From JBHIYN01 sp041984235 (GTDB taxonomy: Bacteria > Pseudomonadota > Gammaproteobacteria > Ga0077536): a DNA stretch of 36,975 nucleotides. The DNA is taken from the NCBI GenBank assembly GCA_041984235.1, contig JBHIYN010000028.1, positions 1-36,975 of the forward strand, read 5' to 3'. The notes below the pieces were generated by a model. That model did no database searches. It was not told where the DNA came from and saw nothing but the letters and a program-made list of their open reading frames with translations. Shown one piece after another: positions 23,228 to 31,586 of this stretch. Numbering within the stretch: position 1 is the first letter of the stretch; every line of letters starts with the position of its first letter. A program made the translations under genes and the position numbers.

Positions 23228-24586
23228 TCAGTCGTTCGCAGTCGGCCCGCGTTCGGCCTGCAGCGCCGCGAGCAGCGCGGCGGCCGCCTGCGGGTCACTG
23301 AAGTCCGGCGTACGCACGTGCAGATCGCGCTGCGGGTAGGGAATCTCGATACCGTGCTGGTGGAACTTCTCCCAGATCCGCAGGTAGACCTCGCTGGTGA
23401 CGTTGGCGCGGCCGTCCATGGGATCGTTGATCCAGCAACGGATCTCGAGATCCACGGAGCTGTCACCGAAGCCGCGCAGCAGGCACGCCGCCGGTGGCTC
23501 GTCGAGCACGCGCGATGTTTCGCGCGCCGCCTCCAGGCACAGCGCCATCGCCTTGGGTACGTCGGCCTGGTAATGCACGCCGACCCCGATCTTCAAGCGG
23601 TAGAGATCCTGGCTGTGCGACCAGTTCTCGACCCGGTTGACGATGAGATCCTCGTTCGGGATGAGGTACTCGATGCCGTCGCGCGTGGTCACCGAAACGT
23701 AACGCGCGCCGAGCGAATCGACGCGGCCATAGTAATCGTCGACCGCGATCACGTCGCCGGGCTTGATCGACTTGTCGAGCAGCAGGATCACGCCCGAGAT
23801 GAGGTTGGACACGATCTTCTGCAGGCCGAAGCCGAGCCCGACGCCGATGGCGCCGCCGAACACCGCGAACGCGGTGAGATCGATGCCGACCGAGCTTATC
23901 GCGGCGACGAAGGCGAGCGTGATGAGCGAGATCTTGAACAGCTTGGTAAACAGCACCTGCACCGAGGGCGTGAGGTTGGGCAGCGCACGGATGCGGCTCT
24001 CGAACACGTTCGACAGCAGCATCGACAGCCACAGCAGCACGGCCAGGGCAAACACGCCCTTGACCACGGTAAAGGCGGAGATGCGCGTCTCTCCGAAGCG
24101 CATGGCGAGACTGTCCAGCAGCGTGACCGTCTCGCCGAGCAGGCCGAGCAGGTTGAGCGCGGCGATGATCCAGGCCACCGTCGCAATGCTGCGCGAGAGA
24201 ATGGGATCGCGCACGAACGAGGAGGCAATGCGGATCACCACCCACGCGGTCAGCAGGCTGGCGGTAACCGTGAGCAGCCCGTGGCGCCAGGCGTTGGCAT
24301 CGGCGACGGCAATCGCGATCCATTGCAGCGCCAGCCATACCAGCGGCCACATCACGATGCCGAGGATGTCCCACAGGCGGAACACCGCGGCGTAGGCGGC
24401 GTGGCGGCTCTCGAACTGGTCGGTGACGTTGCGCAGGCGCGGTGCGATGACCCAGGCGAGCAGCGCGGCCAGCGCGATCACGCCGAGTTCGACGAGCGTT
24501 TCGCTCACCAGCACGCGCTCAGCCAGCCAGCGCTGCGCCGCCGTGGCGAACTCGCCCAGGGCCTCTCCGTTGAACCATTCCTTCAC
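23228..24586 (-). CDS. MscS family mechanosensitive channel
   Basis: A 452-aa membrane protein with about five or six transmembrane helices before the conserved MscS core. The pore helix and beta domain are clear: AVFGGAIGVGLGFGLQKIVSNLISG near residues 255-280, then LLDKSIKPGDVIAV, GRVDSLGARYVSVTTRDG and the LIPNEDLIVNRVENWS loop. Such channels open under membrane tension to release solutes. The start is GTG 24586, with GGAGGG about 8 bases upstream, 37 bp after the deacylase gene. It appears to be the last gene of the rimB-rimK operon. The extra N-terminal helices are common in longer MscS relatives. Confidence 0.93.
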   Translation of the reverse strand: MKEWFNGEALGEFATAAQRWLAERVLVSETLVELGVIALAALLAWVIAPRLRNVTDQFESRHAAYAAVFRLWDILGIVMWPLVWLALQWIAIAVADANAWRHGLLTVTASLLTAWVVIRIASSFVRDPILSRSIATVAWIIAALNLLGLLGETVTLLDSLAMRFGETRISAFTVVKGVFALAVLLWLSMLLSNVFESRIRALPNLTPSVQVLFTKLFKISLITLAFVAAISSVGIDLTAFAVFGGAIGVGLGFGLQKIVSNLISGVILLLDKSIKPGDVIAVDDYYGRVDSLGARYVSVTTRDGIEYLIPNEDLIVNRVENWSHSQDLYRLKIGVGVHYQADVPKAMALCLEAARETSRVLDEPPAACLLRGFGDSSVDLEIRCWINDPMDGRANVTSEVYLRIWEKFHQHGIEIPYPQRDLHVRTPDFSDPQAAAALLAALQAERGPTAND

Positions 24587-24623
24587 GCTAGCCGGCCCTC
24601 CGCATGGTGCCCCGGTTCAGGAT

Positions 24624-25670
24624 TCAGTAAGTCGGTGGCTCGACGTCGCGCAGCGGATCGGCGGAGTCGATGGCATCGCGGAAGGCGTCCACCGTGCCGG
24701 CAGCCTCGCGGTTATCCTCGAACCGCGCGACGTGGAACAAGGCGTCACCCTCGTTGATCAGCGGCAGATTGTTCTGCCCGATGATGATGCCGTTGACGTC
24801 GGAGATCACCGGCTCCTCGACCGTCCCCGACGGATCGGCGAGCACACCGAGGCAGTCGCCGACGCGCACGCGCTGCCCGAGCCGCGCGCGAATGCGGTGG
24901 ATGCCGCTGCGCTCGGCGCGCACCCAGCGCGTGCTGCGCGCGATGATCGGCGGCGGCACCTCGTGGGTGCGCGCGCGCGTGCGCAGCATGCCGAGCGCGC
25001 GCAGCGAGGCGATCACGCCGTGCACCCCGGTGCGAATGACGCGCTCGTTGAAGCGCAGCCGCTCGCCGCCCTCGAACACCACCACGGTCACACCGAGCTC
25101 GTCGGCGGCCTCGCGCAGCGAGCCGTCACGGATGTTCGAGTTGATCAGGATCGGCGCCTCGAAGGTCTGCGCGAAAGCCATGGTCTTGGGATCGTCGAGG
25201 TTGGCGCGGATCTGCGGCAGGTTGCTGCGGTGGGCGGCAGCGGTATGCAGGTCGATGCCGTACTCGCACTTGGCCGCGATCTCGGTCAGGAACAGGTCGG
25301 CCAGGCGCGAGGTCAGCGAGCCGGAATCGGAGCCCGGAAAGGAACGATTGAGATCGCGTCCGTCCGGCAGGTAACGGGTCTGGTTGAGAAAGCCGAAGAT
25401 GTTGACGATCGGAATACACACCAGCGTGCCGCGCAGGCTGCGCAGGGCACGCAGCCGCAGCAGGCGGTGAATGATTTCCACCCCGTTGATCTCGTCCCCG
25501 TGAATCGCGGCCGAGACGAACACGGTCGGCCCGGGCTTGCGCCCCGCGATGACCTGCACCGGCAGCGTCATCGGCGTGTGGGTGTAGAGATCGGCAACCG
25601 GCAGGCTGATCTCGGTACGCGTGCCGGGCTTGATCACCGTCCCGCCGATGACGAGCGGAGCGGCGGCCAT
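24624..25670 (-). CDS. Succinylglutamate desuccinylase/aspartoacylase (AstE/AspA) family zinc hydrolase
   Basis: A 348-aa zinc amidohydrolase of the M14-like AstE/AspA family. The metal site is visible as HGDE (His57, Glu60) and DLHT (His142), with substrate-binding RDLNRSFPG and the catalytic Glu200 in VVVFEGGE. The last 100 residues form a beta-rich, biotinyl-like C-terminal domain (RVRVGDCLGVLADP, GIIIGQNNLPLINEGDALFHVA) common in such proteins. Genes of this type often lie next to rimK and rimB, so the enzyme may trim a glutamyl or related acyl-amino acid product; no substrate can be read from sequence. It starts 58 bp after rimK. Confidence 0.87.
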   Translation of the reverse strand: MAAAPLVIGGTVIKPGTRTEISLPVADLYTHTPMTLPVQVIAGRKPGPTVFVSAAIHGDEINGVEIIHRLLRLRALRSLRGTLVCIPIVNIFGFLNQTRYLPDGRDLNRSFPGSDSGSLTSRLADLFLTEIAAKCEYGIDLHTAAAHRSNLPQIRANLDDPKTMAFAQTFEAPILINSNIRDGSLREAADELGVTVVVFEGGERLRFNERVIRTGVHGVIASLRALGMLRTRARTHEVPPPIIARSTRWVRAERSGIHRIRARLGQRVRVGDCLGVLADPSGTVEEPVISDVNGIIIGQNNLPLINEGDALFHVARFEDNREAAGTVDAFRDAIDSADPLRDVEPPTY

Positions 25671-25728
25671 GGGCTAGCCGCGGACTCCCGACGGCGCGGA
25701 CCGCGCCGATGCTTCGTGGCTGCGCACC

Positions 25729-26637
25729 TCAGCCGATCCCGCGCGTCTTGGTCGAGGGCGCACCCTGCTTCTCCTTCTCGAGAAACTCGATGATCATGCC
25801 CGCGATGTCCTTCCCGGACGCTTCCTCGATGCCGCGCAGCCCGGGCGAGGAGTTGACCTCCATGATCACCGGCCCGTGGTTGGAGCGCAGCAGGTCGACG
25901 CCGCACACGTTGAGACCCATGGTGCGTGCCGCGCGCACCGCGGTCGAGCGCTCCTCCGGCGTGATGCGGATGAGGCTGGCCTGGCCGCCGCGGTGCAGGT
26001 TGGAGCGGAACTCGCCGGCCGCGGCCTTGCGCTCCATGGAGGCGACCACCTTGCCGCCGACCACCAGGCAGCGGATGTCGCTGCCGCCCGCTTCCTTGAT
26101 GTACTCCTGTACCAGGATGTTGGCCTTGAGCCCCATGAAGGCCTGGATCACGCTCTCCGCGGCCTTCTTGGTCTCTGCCAGCACCACGCCCAGGCCCTGG
26201 GTGCCTTCGAGCAGCTTGATCACCAGCGGCGCACCGCCGACTTCCTCGATCAGGTTCTCGATGTCGTCCGGCGAATGGGCGAATGCCGTGATTGGCAAGC
26301 CCAGGCCCTTGCGCGAGAGCAGCTGCATGGAGCGCAGCTTGTCGCGCGAGCGCGTGATGGCGACCGATTCGTTGACCGAGTACACCCCCATCATCTCGAA
26401 CTGGCGCACGACCGCGGTGCCATAGAAGGTAATCGAGGCGCCGATACGCGGAATAACGGCGTCGAAATCGGTCAGCTCTTCGCCCTTGTAGTGGATGGTC
26501 GGGTTGTGCGAGGTGATGTCCATGTAACATCGCAGCACGTCGATCACGCGCACGTCGTGGCCGCGATCGCGGGCGGACTCCACCAGCCGGCTGGTCGAAT
26601 ACAGTTTCGGGTTGCGGGAGAGTACGCCAATCTTCAC
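25729..26637 (-). CDS. rimK: RimK-type ATP-grasp alpha-L-glutamate ligase
   Basis: A 302-aa ATP-grasp enzyme very like E. coli RimK, which adds glutamate residues to the C-terminus of ribosomal protein S6. The match is clear from MKIGVLSRNPKLYSTSRLVE at the N-terminus through PLVIKLLEGTQGLGVVLAE (ATP binding), NILVQEYIKEAGGSDIRC and the metal-binding VIMEVNSSPGLRGIE. The start is GTG 26637. It lies 23 bp after rimB. Lacking sight of the S6 gene, the target is inferred from family; some relatives make other gamma- or alpha-glutamyl products. Confidence 0.93.
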   Translation of the reverse strand: MKIGVLSRNPKLYSTSRLVESARDRGHDVRVIDVLRCYMDITSHNPTIHYKGEELTDFDAVIPRIGASITFYGTAVVRQFEMMGVYSVNESVAITRSRDKLRSMQLLSRKGLGLPITAFAHSPDDIENLIEEVGGAPLVIKLLEGTQGLGVVLAETKKAAESVIQAFMGLKANILVQEYIKEAGGSDIRCLVVGGKVVASMERKAAAGEFRSNLHRGGQASLIRITPEERSTAVRAARTMGLNVCGVDLLRSNHGPVIMEVNSSPGLRGIEEASGKDIAGMIIEFLEKEKQGAPSTKTRGIG

Positions 26638-26660
26638 GGTAATCTTTTCCGCGCCGGCGG

Positions 26661-27104
26661 TTACCCGCGGCGGGCCTTCTTGAGCGCGTAGGATCGCGAC
26701 GGGTCGACGACGATTCGCCCCTTCATGGCCGTGCGTCCCAGCAGCATGCGGAACAGCATCGAATCGCGGTTGGTGACGGTGATCTCAATCGGCCAGGCAG
26801 CCGCGCCGATGTCGAGTGTCGATGCTATCACGATGCGCCGTTCGCGATGGCCGCCGGAGTCGGCCACGGTGCGTTCATCGACGATCGGCGCATCGACGGT
26901 GACGCTGAGATCGGTGTTCCGCTGCAGCGGATGCACCCACAGGCGCGCCCACGGCGCCCCTCGCTCGGTGTAGCGCTCGAGCTGCCAGGCGTGCAGCGCG
27001 GAGGTGCGCGCACCGGTGTCGATCTTGGCCTTGATGCGCTCGATGCCGAGCTCCGGCAACGCCACCCATTCGCGCCAGCCGACGACGATTGCGGGATCGC
27101 TCAT
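26661..27104 (-). CDS. rimB: RimB-like retropepsin-fold protease (ATP-dependent zinc protease family)
   Basis: A 147-aa protein of the family encoded beside RimK. The retropepsin-like motif KIDTGARTSALHA has its Asp at residue 29, and the second half contains SMLFRMLLGRTAMKGRIVVDPSRSY, the usual family ending. In Pseudomonas, RimB acts with RimK to control glutamylation of ribosomal protein S6. The ATG at 27104 has no strong ribosome binding site. It heads the minus-strand operon rimB-rimK-deacylase-MscS and is separated by 168 bp from the divergent channel pair. The name is based on family and linkage to rimK. Confidence 0.85.
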   Translation of the reverse strand: MSDPAIVVGWREWVALPELGIERIKAKIDTGARTSALHAWQLERYTERGAPWARLWVHPLQRNTDLSVTVDAPIVDERTVADSGGHRERRIVIASTLDIGAAAWPIEITVTNRDSMLFRMLLGRTAMKGRIVVDPSRSYALKKARRG

Positions 27105-27272
27105 GGCCGGTGGCGGGACGGCAGTCGGGATCGCGGCAAGGCATGCATGGGCACGAATTCTGACAGGTCGCGCGGTACCCTGCACCACGCCGCGCCCGCC
27201 GCCGCCGACAGTCCAGCGCAGCGCGCGCGGGCTCGCTATCATGGCGGCCGATCGACCACAGGATCGTTGCCG
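27105..27272. promoter_or_regulatory. Divergent promoter region between rimB operon and channel operon
   Basis: This 168-bp GC-rich gap must hold both promoters. On plus, TATCAT at 27237-27242 (five of six -10 bases) lies 30 bases before ATG 27273 but has no recognisable -35. On minus nothing close to consensus was found. Confidence 0.35.
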
Positions 27273-29084
27273 ATGCCCCTTGCATTCCCGACTCCAGTCG
27301 GCCGCCCGGCGGCCGCCGGCAGGCGCCCGTGCCGCAACCCCGCCACGGCCGCGTACGGCTCGCTCGCGGCCCTGTGCCTCACCGCGCTGCTTGCCCTGGC
27401 CGGCACCGCACCGGCCGGCGCCGAGAACGCGGCCGCGCCCGCTGCCGACGGCGACACGCCCGAGATCCCCGAAGCCGCGCTGGCGCCGGACGCAGCACTG
27501 GCGCAGGCGGAACAGGACAAGACGGAAAGCACGCTGCGCTCGCTGGAGGCCTTCTACAAGACCATCCAGAGCAAGCAGAAAGAGGTCGCCGAGCTGCGCA
27601 AGCGCTTCCAGGCGGCGAGCGACGACGTCACCCGCGACCAGCTCCTCGAACGCCTGGCCGAAGCCACGCGCGAGGCCGAGGCGCTCAACCGCCAGTTCGA
27701 GGAGTTCGCCGTCGGCATCGACATCAGCGCCTTCGTCGAGGAAGAGCAGCAGCCGTTCGACTGGCAGGAGGAGATCGGCGCGCTGGTGCGGCCGATCGTC
27801 GCCGAGCTCAAGAGCGCGACCGCCGAGTCGCGCGTGATCGGCGAGCTGCGCGGCGCCATCGAGGAGGCGGCCAGGCTCGAACAGACCGCCGCCGAGGCCG
27901 CCGACAACCTCGCCCGCCTGCTCGCCGCCGAGCCCGAGGGTGAGCTCAGGACCCGCCTGGAAACGGATCTCGGGCGCTGGACGCAGCGCCGCGACGATGC
28001 CCGCAACCGCCGCGTCGCGCTGGAGCTGCAGCTCGAGAACCGGCTCGCGCAACGCACCTCCATGCTCGACGAGACCGCGAGCTACGCCAAGACCTTCTTC
28101 CGCACCCGCGGCCTCAACCTGCTCATGGGCATCATCGCGTTCGCCGCGATCTTCTTCGGCGTGCGCATGATCGGCCAGACCTACGACCGGCTCTACGCGC
28201 GCCGCCGCGGGCGCACCTTCTCCAACCGCCTCGGCACCCTGCTGTTCCAGATCATGAGCGTGGTCGGTGGCCTCGCCGCGACCCTGCTGGTATTCAACAT
28301 GGTCGGCGACTGGTTCCTGCTCGGCATCCTGCTGATCTTCCTGCTCGGCATCGGCTGGGCCAGCGTCAACACGCTGCCGGCGCACGTCGAGACGATCAAG
28401 CTGATGCTCAACATCGGTGCCGTGCGCGAGGGCGAACGCCTGCTGTTCAATGGCAGCCCGTGGCGCGTCGACAACCTCGGCTTCTCCGCGCGCCTGGTCA
28501 ACCCGCTGCTCGACGGTGGCGTGCAGATGCTGCCGGTGCGCTACCTGGTGGGCCTGCACTCGCGCCCGCCGGGCCAGGACGAGGAATGGTTTCCCTGCCG
28601 CCAGGGCGACTGGGTCGAGCTCAGCGACGGCCGCTACGGGCGTGTCGCCTACCAGACGCCCTCGACGGTCCAGCTGGTCGAGCTCGGCGGCAGCCAGGTG
28701 GTCTACCAGACCGCCGACTTCCTCGCGCTCTCGCCGCGCAACCTGAGCACCGGCTTCCGCCTCGAATGTCACTTCGGCGTCGACTACCGCCACCAGGCCG
28801 AGAGCACCACCACGATCCCCGAGGTCATGCAACGCAAACTGGAAGACGCGCTGCCGGCCTTCCCCGGCGGCGAGGCGCTGAAAAGCGTGCGCGTCGAGTT
28901 CATGGCCGCTGCCGCCTCCTCGCTGGACTACGAGATCGAGCTCGACCTCGGCGGCGAGGCCGCGCCCGAGCTGCCCGAGATCCGGCGCGCGGTGCCGCGC
29001 CTGCTGGTCGAGGCCTGCAACGAGCACGGCTGGGTCATTCCGTTCCAGCAGATCACCGTGCACAGCGCCGGTAACGACGCATGA
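27273..29084 (+). CDS. MscS-like membrane protein with periplasmic coiled coil and two beta-domain-like modules
   Basis: A 603-aa protein. A long signal peptide (Arg-rich start, hydrophobic core to about residue 50, cleavage near APAGAEN) is followed by an Ala/Glu-rich coiled coil at about 75-265, then three close transmembrane helices at about 285-370. After them VREGERLLFNGSPWRVDNLGF resembles the MscS beta domain, and about 55 residues later RQGDWVELSDGRYGRVAYQT looks like a second copy; a C-terminal alpha/beta part follows, as in MscS. The usual Gly/Ala-rich pore helix is poorly conserved (LGIGWASVNTLPAHV), so channel activity is uncertain. ATG 27273 has AGGA about 9 bases upstream. The stop overlaps the next ATG (ATGA). 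Confidence 0.75.
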   Translation: MPLAFPTPVGRPAAAGRRPCRNPATAAYGSLAALCLTALLALAGTAPAGAENAAAPAADGDTPEIPEAALAPDAALAQAEQDKTESTLRSLEAFYKTIQSKQKEVAELRKRFQAASDDVTRDQLLERLAEATREAEALNRQFEEFAVGIDISAFVEEEQQPFDWQEEIGALVRPIVAELKSATAESRVIGELRGAIEEAARLEQTAAEAADNLARLLAAEPEGELRTRLETDLGRWTQRRDDARNRRVALELQLENRLAQRTSMLDETASYAKTFFRTRGLNLLMGIIAFAAIFFGVRMIGQTYDRLYARRRGRTFSNRLGTLLFQIMSVVGGLAATLLVFNMVGDWFLLGILLIFLLGIGWASVNTLPAHVETIKLMLNIGAVREGERLLFNGSPWRVDNLGFSARLVNPLLDGGVQMLPVRYLVGLHSRPPGQDEEWFPCRQGDWVELSDGRYGRVAYQTPSTVQLVELGGSQVVYQTADFLALSPRNLSTGFRLECHFGVDYRHQAESTTTIPEVMQRKLEDALPAFPGGEALKSVRVEFMAAAASSLDYEIELDLGGEAAPELPEIRRAVPRLLVEACNEHGWVIPFQQITVHSAGNDA

Positions 29085-31114
29085 GCGACCAGCGCGCCAC
29101 GCCGCAGCGCGACGACGGCAACGCGCGCGGCAGCAGCGTCACGGGCTTCGTGCCGGGTCTGGACCAGGGACTGGGCTACCTGCTGAAAGCGCCGGCCCAC
29201 ATCCGGCGCATGACCAGCCCCATGTTCCGGCTGCGCCACCTGGTGCAATTCACGCTGGAACGCCTGATCCTGCGCGGCGCGGTGGCGCGCGTCCTGGTCA
29301 TCGCCGTGACCATTGCGCTGGTCGCGCTGTCCGGCGGACTGCTCGCCTATTACCTCACCGGCGCCTTCGCGGATCCTTACGCCTCCACCTGGTGGGCCTT
29401 CCTGCGCATCACCGATCCCGGCTACCTGGGCGACGACGAGGGCACCTGGCTGCGCGTGATCTCGGTGACCATGACGGTCGGCGGCCTGGTGCTGCTGATC
29501 GGCGCGCTGATCGCGATCATGACGCAATGGCTCAACCAGACCATCGAGCGGCTGGAGCAGGGCCTGACCCCGATCGTGATGAAGAACCACGTGCTGGTGC
29601 TGGGCTGGACTGCGCGCACGCCGGCCATCGTCGAGACCCTGGTCAGCAGCGAGGGGCGCGTGCAGCGCTTCCTCGACGCCGTCGGCAGCAAGCGGCTCAA
29701 GATCGTGATCCTGGCCGAGTCCGTGGGCCCGGTGCTGGTGCAGGAGCTGAAGGATCGCCTGGGGCCTTTCTGGCGCCCCAGCCAGATCGTGCTGCGCTCC
29801 GGCAGCGCGGTACGGCTGGAGCACCTGGAACGCGTCGACTTCCGCCACGCCGCCGCGGTGGTGCTGCCGGCCGAGCAGTTCGGCGGCCAGGGTGGCGGCG
29901 ACGAGGCGGTGGTCAAGACACTGTCCGTCGCCGCCACCTCGCCGGTCGGTCCGTGGCCGCTGATGGTCGCCGAGATCCTGGAACCCGATCACCTGCACGC
30001 GGGCCTCAAGGCCTACCCCGGACCGGCGGAGATCATCGCCACCGGCCTGCTCAGCGGGCGTGTGCTGGTGCAGACCGCGCGCTATCCCGGTCTCGGCGCG
30101 GTGGTCGAGGACCTGTTCGACCAGGAGGGCATACAGGTCTTCATCCATCCGATCGACGCGCACGCCGGCACCGCGTTCGCCGAGCTCGTACAGCGCTTCG
30201 GCTCGGCGGTGCCGATCGGCGTGGTGCGTGGCAAGCCGCGCCGCTTCATCCCGCTGCTGGCACCCGGCGAACGGGTCGCCGCCGGCGATCACGTCGCCGT
30301 CATCGGCCACGATTTCGCCAGCAGCGCGCCCGGGCCGGCCGCGGCACCGGCCACCGGCAGTGCGACCCTCAGCGACACCCCAGCGCGCCCGGCGCCGGCC
30401 GCGCGGCGCATGCTGATCGCCGGCTGGAACAGCACCGTGCCCTCGCTGCTCGCCGAGTGCGACGGCTACCCGGCCGAGTTCGCCGAGGTCAACGTCGCCT
30501 CGCTCAAGCCGGTCGCCGAGCGCGGAAAGCTGATGGCGCGCAAGGGCGTGACCCTGCGCAACGTGCGCCACGCGCAGTTCGAATGCGACATCACCGCGCG
30601 CGCCGACCTGGAGCGTCTGGAGCCGCAGGACTACGACGTCATCATGCTGGTGCCGAGCGACTGGCGCCCCAACGCGGACGAGGCCGATGCGCGCAGCCTG
30701 CTCGGCTACCTCATGCTGCAGGAAGTGCTGGAGCACGCGCCGCGCAAGCCGCACGTGATCGTCGAGGCCATGGTCGAGGCCAGCGCGGTGCTGTTCGCCG
30801 CGCCCGAGGTCGAGCTGCTGGTCACGCCCAAGCTGCGCAGCCACATGCTCGCGCAGGTCGCGCTGCGCCGCGATCTGAACCCGGTGTTCGAACACCTGCT
30901 CGGCATCGGCGGCGCCGAGCTGCGCCTGCAGCCGGGCAGCGACGCCGGTGACGCCGCCGACTTCTATGCCCTGCAGACCCGCCTCGCCGCGCGCGGCGAG
31001 CTGGCGCTGGGGATCCTGCGCGCCGGTGGCGTCTCCGAGCTCAACCCGGACAAGCACAAGCCCCTCGCGCTCTCCGCCGGCGACCAGCTCGTGATCCTCA
31101 GCATGACCGGCTGA
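29081..31114 (+). CDS. CASTOR/POLLUX-type ion channel with RCK-like NAD-binding domains
   Basis: A 677-aa protein of the CASTOR/POLLUX/SYM8 ion channel family. A cytoplasmic N-terminus leads to a transmembrane helix at about residues 68-92, a pore-loop region STWWAFLRITDPGYLGDDEG near 103-122, and a second helix near 128-148 that runs straight into the family motif ERLEQGLTPIVMKNHVLVLGW. Two RCK-like Rossmann modules follow (starting near 165 and 440), the second beginning RRMLIAGWNSTVPSLL, joined by an Ala/Pro-rich linker at about 408-438. Plant relatives are nuclear cation channels; bacterial ones resemble calcium-gated potassium channels. It overlaps the MscS-like gene by four bases, so the two proteins probably act in the same osmotic or ion response. 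Confidence 0.85.
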   Translation: MSDQRATPQRDDGNARGSSVTGFVPGLDQGLGYLLKAPAHIRRMTSPMFRLRHLVQFTLERLILRGAVARVLVIAVTIALVALSGGLLAYYLTGAFADPYASTWWAFLRITDPGYLGDDEGTWLRVISVTMTVGGLVLLIGALIAIMTQWLNQTIERLEQGLTPIVMKNHVLVLGWTARTPAIVETLVSSEGRVQRFLDAVGSKRLKIVILAESVGPVLVQELKDRLGPFWRPSQIVLRSGSAVRLEHLERVDFRHAAAVVLPAEQFGGQGGGDEAVVKTLSVAATSPVGPWPLMVAEILEPDHLHAGLKAYPGPAEIIATGLLSGRVLVQTARYPGLGAVVEDLFDQEGIQVFIHPIDAHAGTAFAELVQRFGSAVPIGVVRGKPRRFIPLLAPGERVAAGDHVAVIGHDFASSAPGPAAAPATGSATLSDTPARPAPAARRMLIAGWNSTVPSLLAECDGYPAEFAEVNVASLKPVAERGKLMARKGVTLRNVRHAQFECDITARADLERLEPQDYDVIMLVPSDWRPNADEADARSLLGYLMLQEVLEHAPRKPHVIVEAMVEASAVLFAAPEVELLVTPKLRSHMLAQVALRRDLNPVFEHLLGIGGAELRLQPGSDAGDAADFYALQTRLAARGELALGILRAGGVSELNPDKHKPLALSAGDQLVILSMTG

Positions 31115-31586
31115 GCCGCCGCAAAGATGCGGGCCCCGCCGTAACGGGGCCCGCCAAGCGGGGAAGCGCCGCGGCCATCCGGGGTGGGAGGAACGCACCG
31201 CGACGGGACACAGTGTGGCGGCGCAATCTTGCGGTTTTGCTACGGTGCTGCGGCAGTGCGGCCGTCCTCACGCTTCGTTTGCACGTCATGAAACGTACGC
31301 GCGCCCGACGCGAAACGGCAATAATTCGTAGCGCCGTGATTGTGGAAGGCGAGCGAAAACCCGGTGCAAAAAAACACTGCGTCATGCACGGGCGGGCCGT
31401 AGTTTAGCCTCCGGGGCTTGCCCTGCAGGACGGGGCTCCCCGCGAACAAGGTCGACAGCCGGGATTCGGCTCAGCGAACCCCGTGTGCTGCCTCCAGGCC
31501 GGTGCACGTCCGCTTGCGGCATGCACCGACTACGGCGGCCGCGCGGTACAGCGCGGGTTCCGGCTCTGCAATGGAGCTTGCCTATC
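31115..31586. other. Intergenic region, no gene supported
   Basis: Apart from the hairpin just after the channel gene and a small hairpin at 31501-31527 (GGTGCA and TGCACC with an inner CCGC-TT-GCGG), nothing with clear function is seen. The sequence is less GC-rich around 31310-31400. No tRNA-like cloverleaf or consensus promoter was found by eye. Confidence 0.5.
31129..31154 (+). terminator. GC-rich hairpin after channel operon, possible terminator
   Basis: A perfect 10-bp stem (GCGGGCCCCG with CGGGGCCCGC) and 6-base loop start 15 bases after the stop codon at 31114. No T run follows on plus, so it may stabilise the 3' end or depend on Rho rather than act as an intrinsic terminator. Confidence 0.45.

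Noticed and set aside
26661..29063. 800-codon minus-strand frame joining antisense of the MscS-like gene to rimB
   Set aside because: Only its last 148 codons form a real protein (RimB from 27104). The rest is antisense of the plus-strand MscS-like gene.
28928..31198. 756-codon minus-strand frame opposite the CASTOR/POLLUX-type gene
   Set aside because: Shadow of the coding strand in GC-rich sequence, with composition typical of such shadows.
31380..31480. Stretch with short GC-rich stems considered as tRNA or structured RNA
   Set aside because: No anticodon arm, T-arm consensus or acceptor stem pairing could be found.
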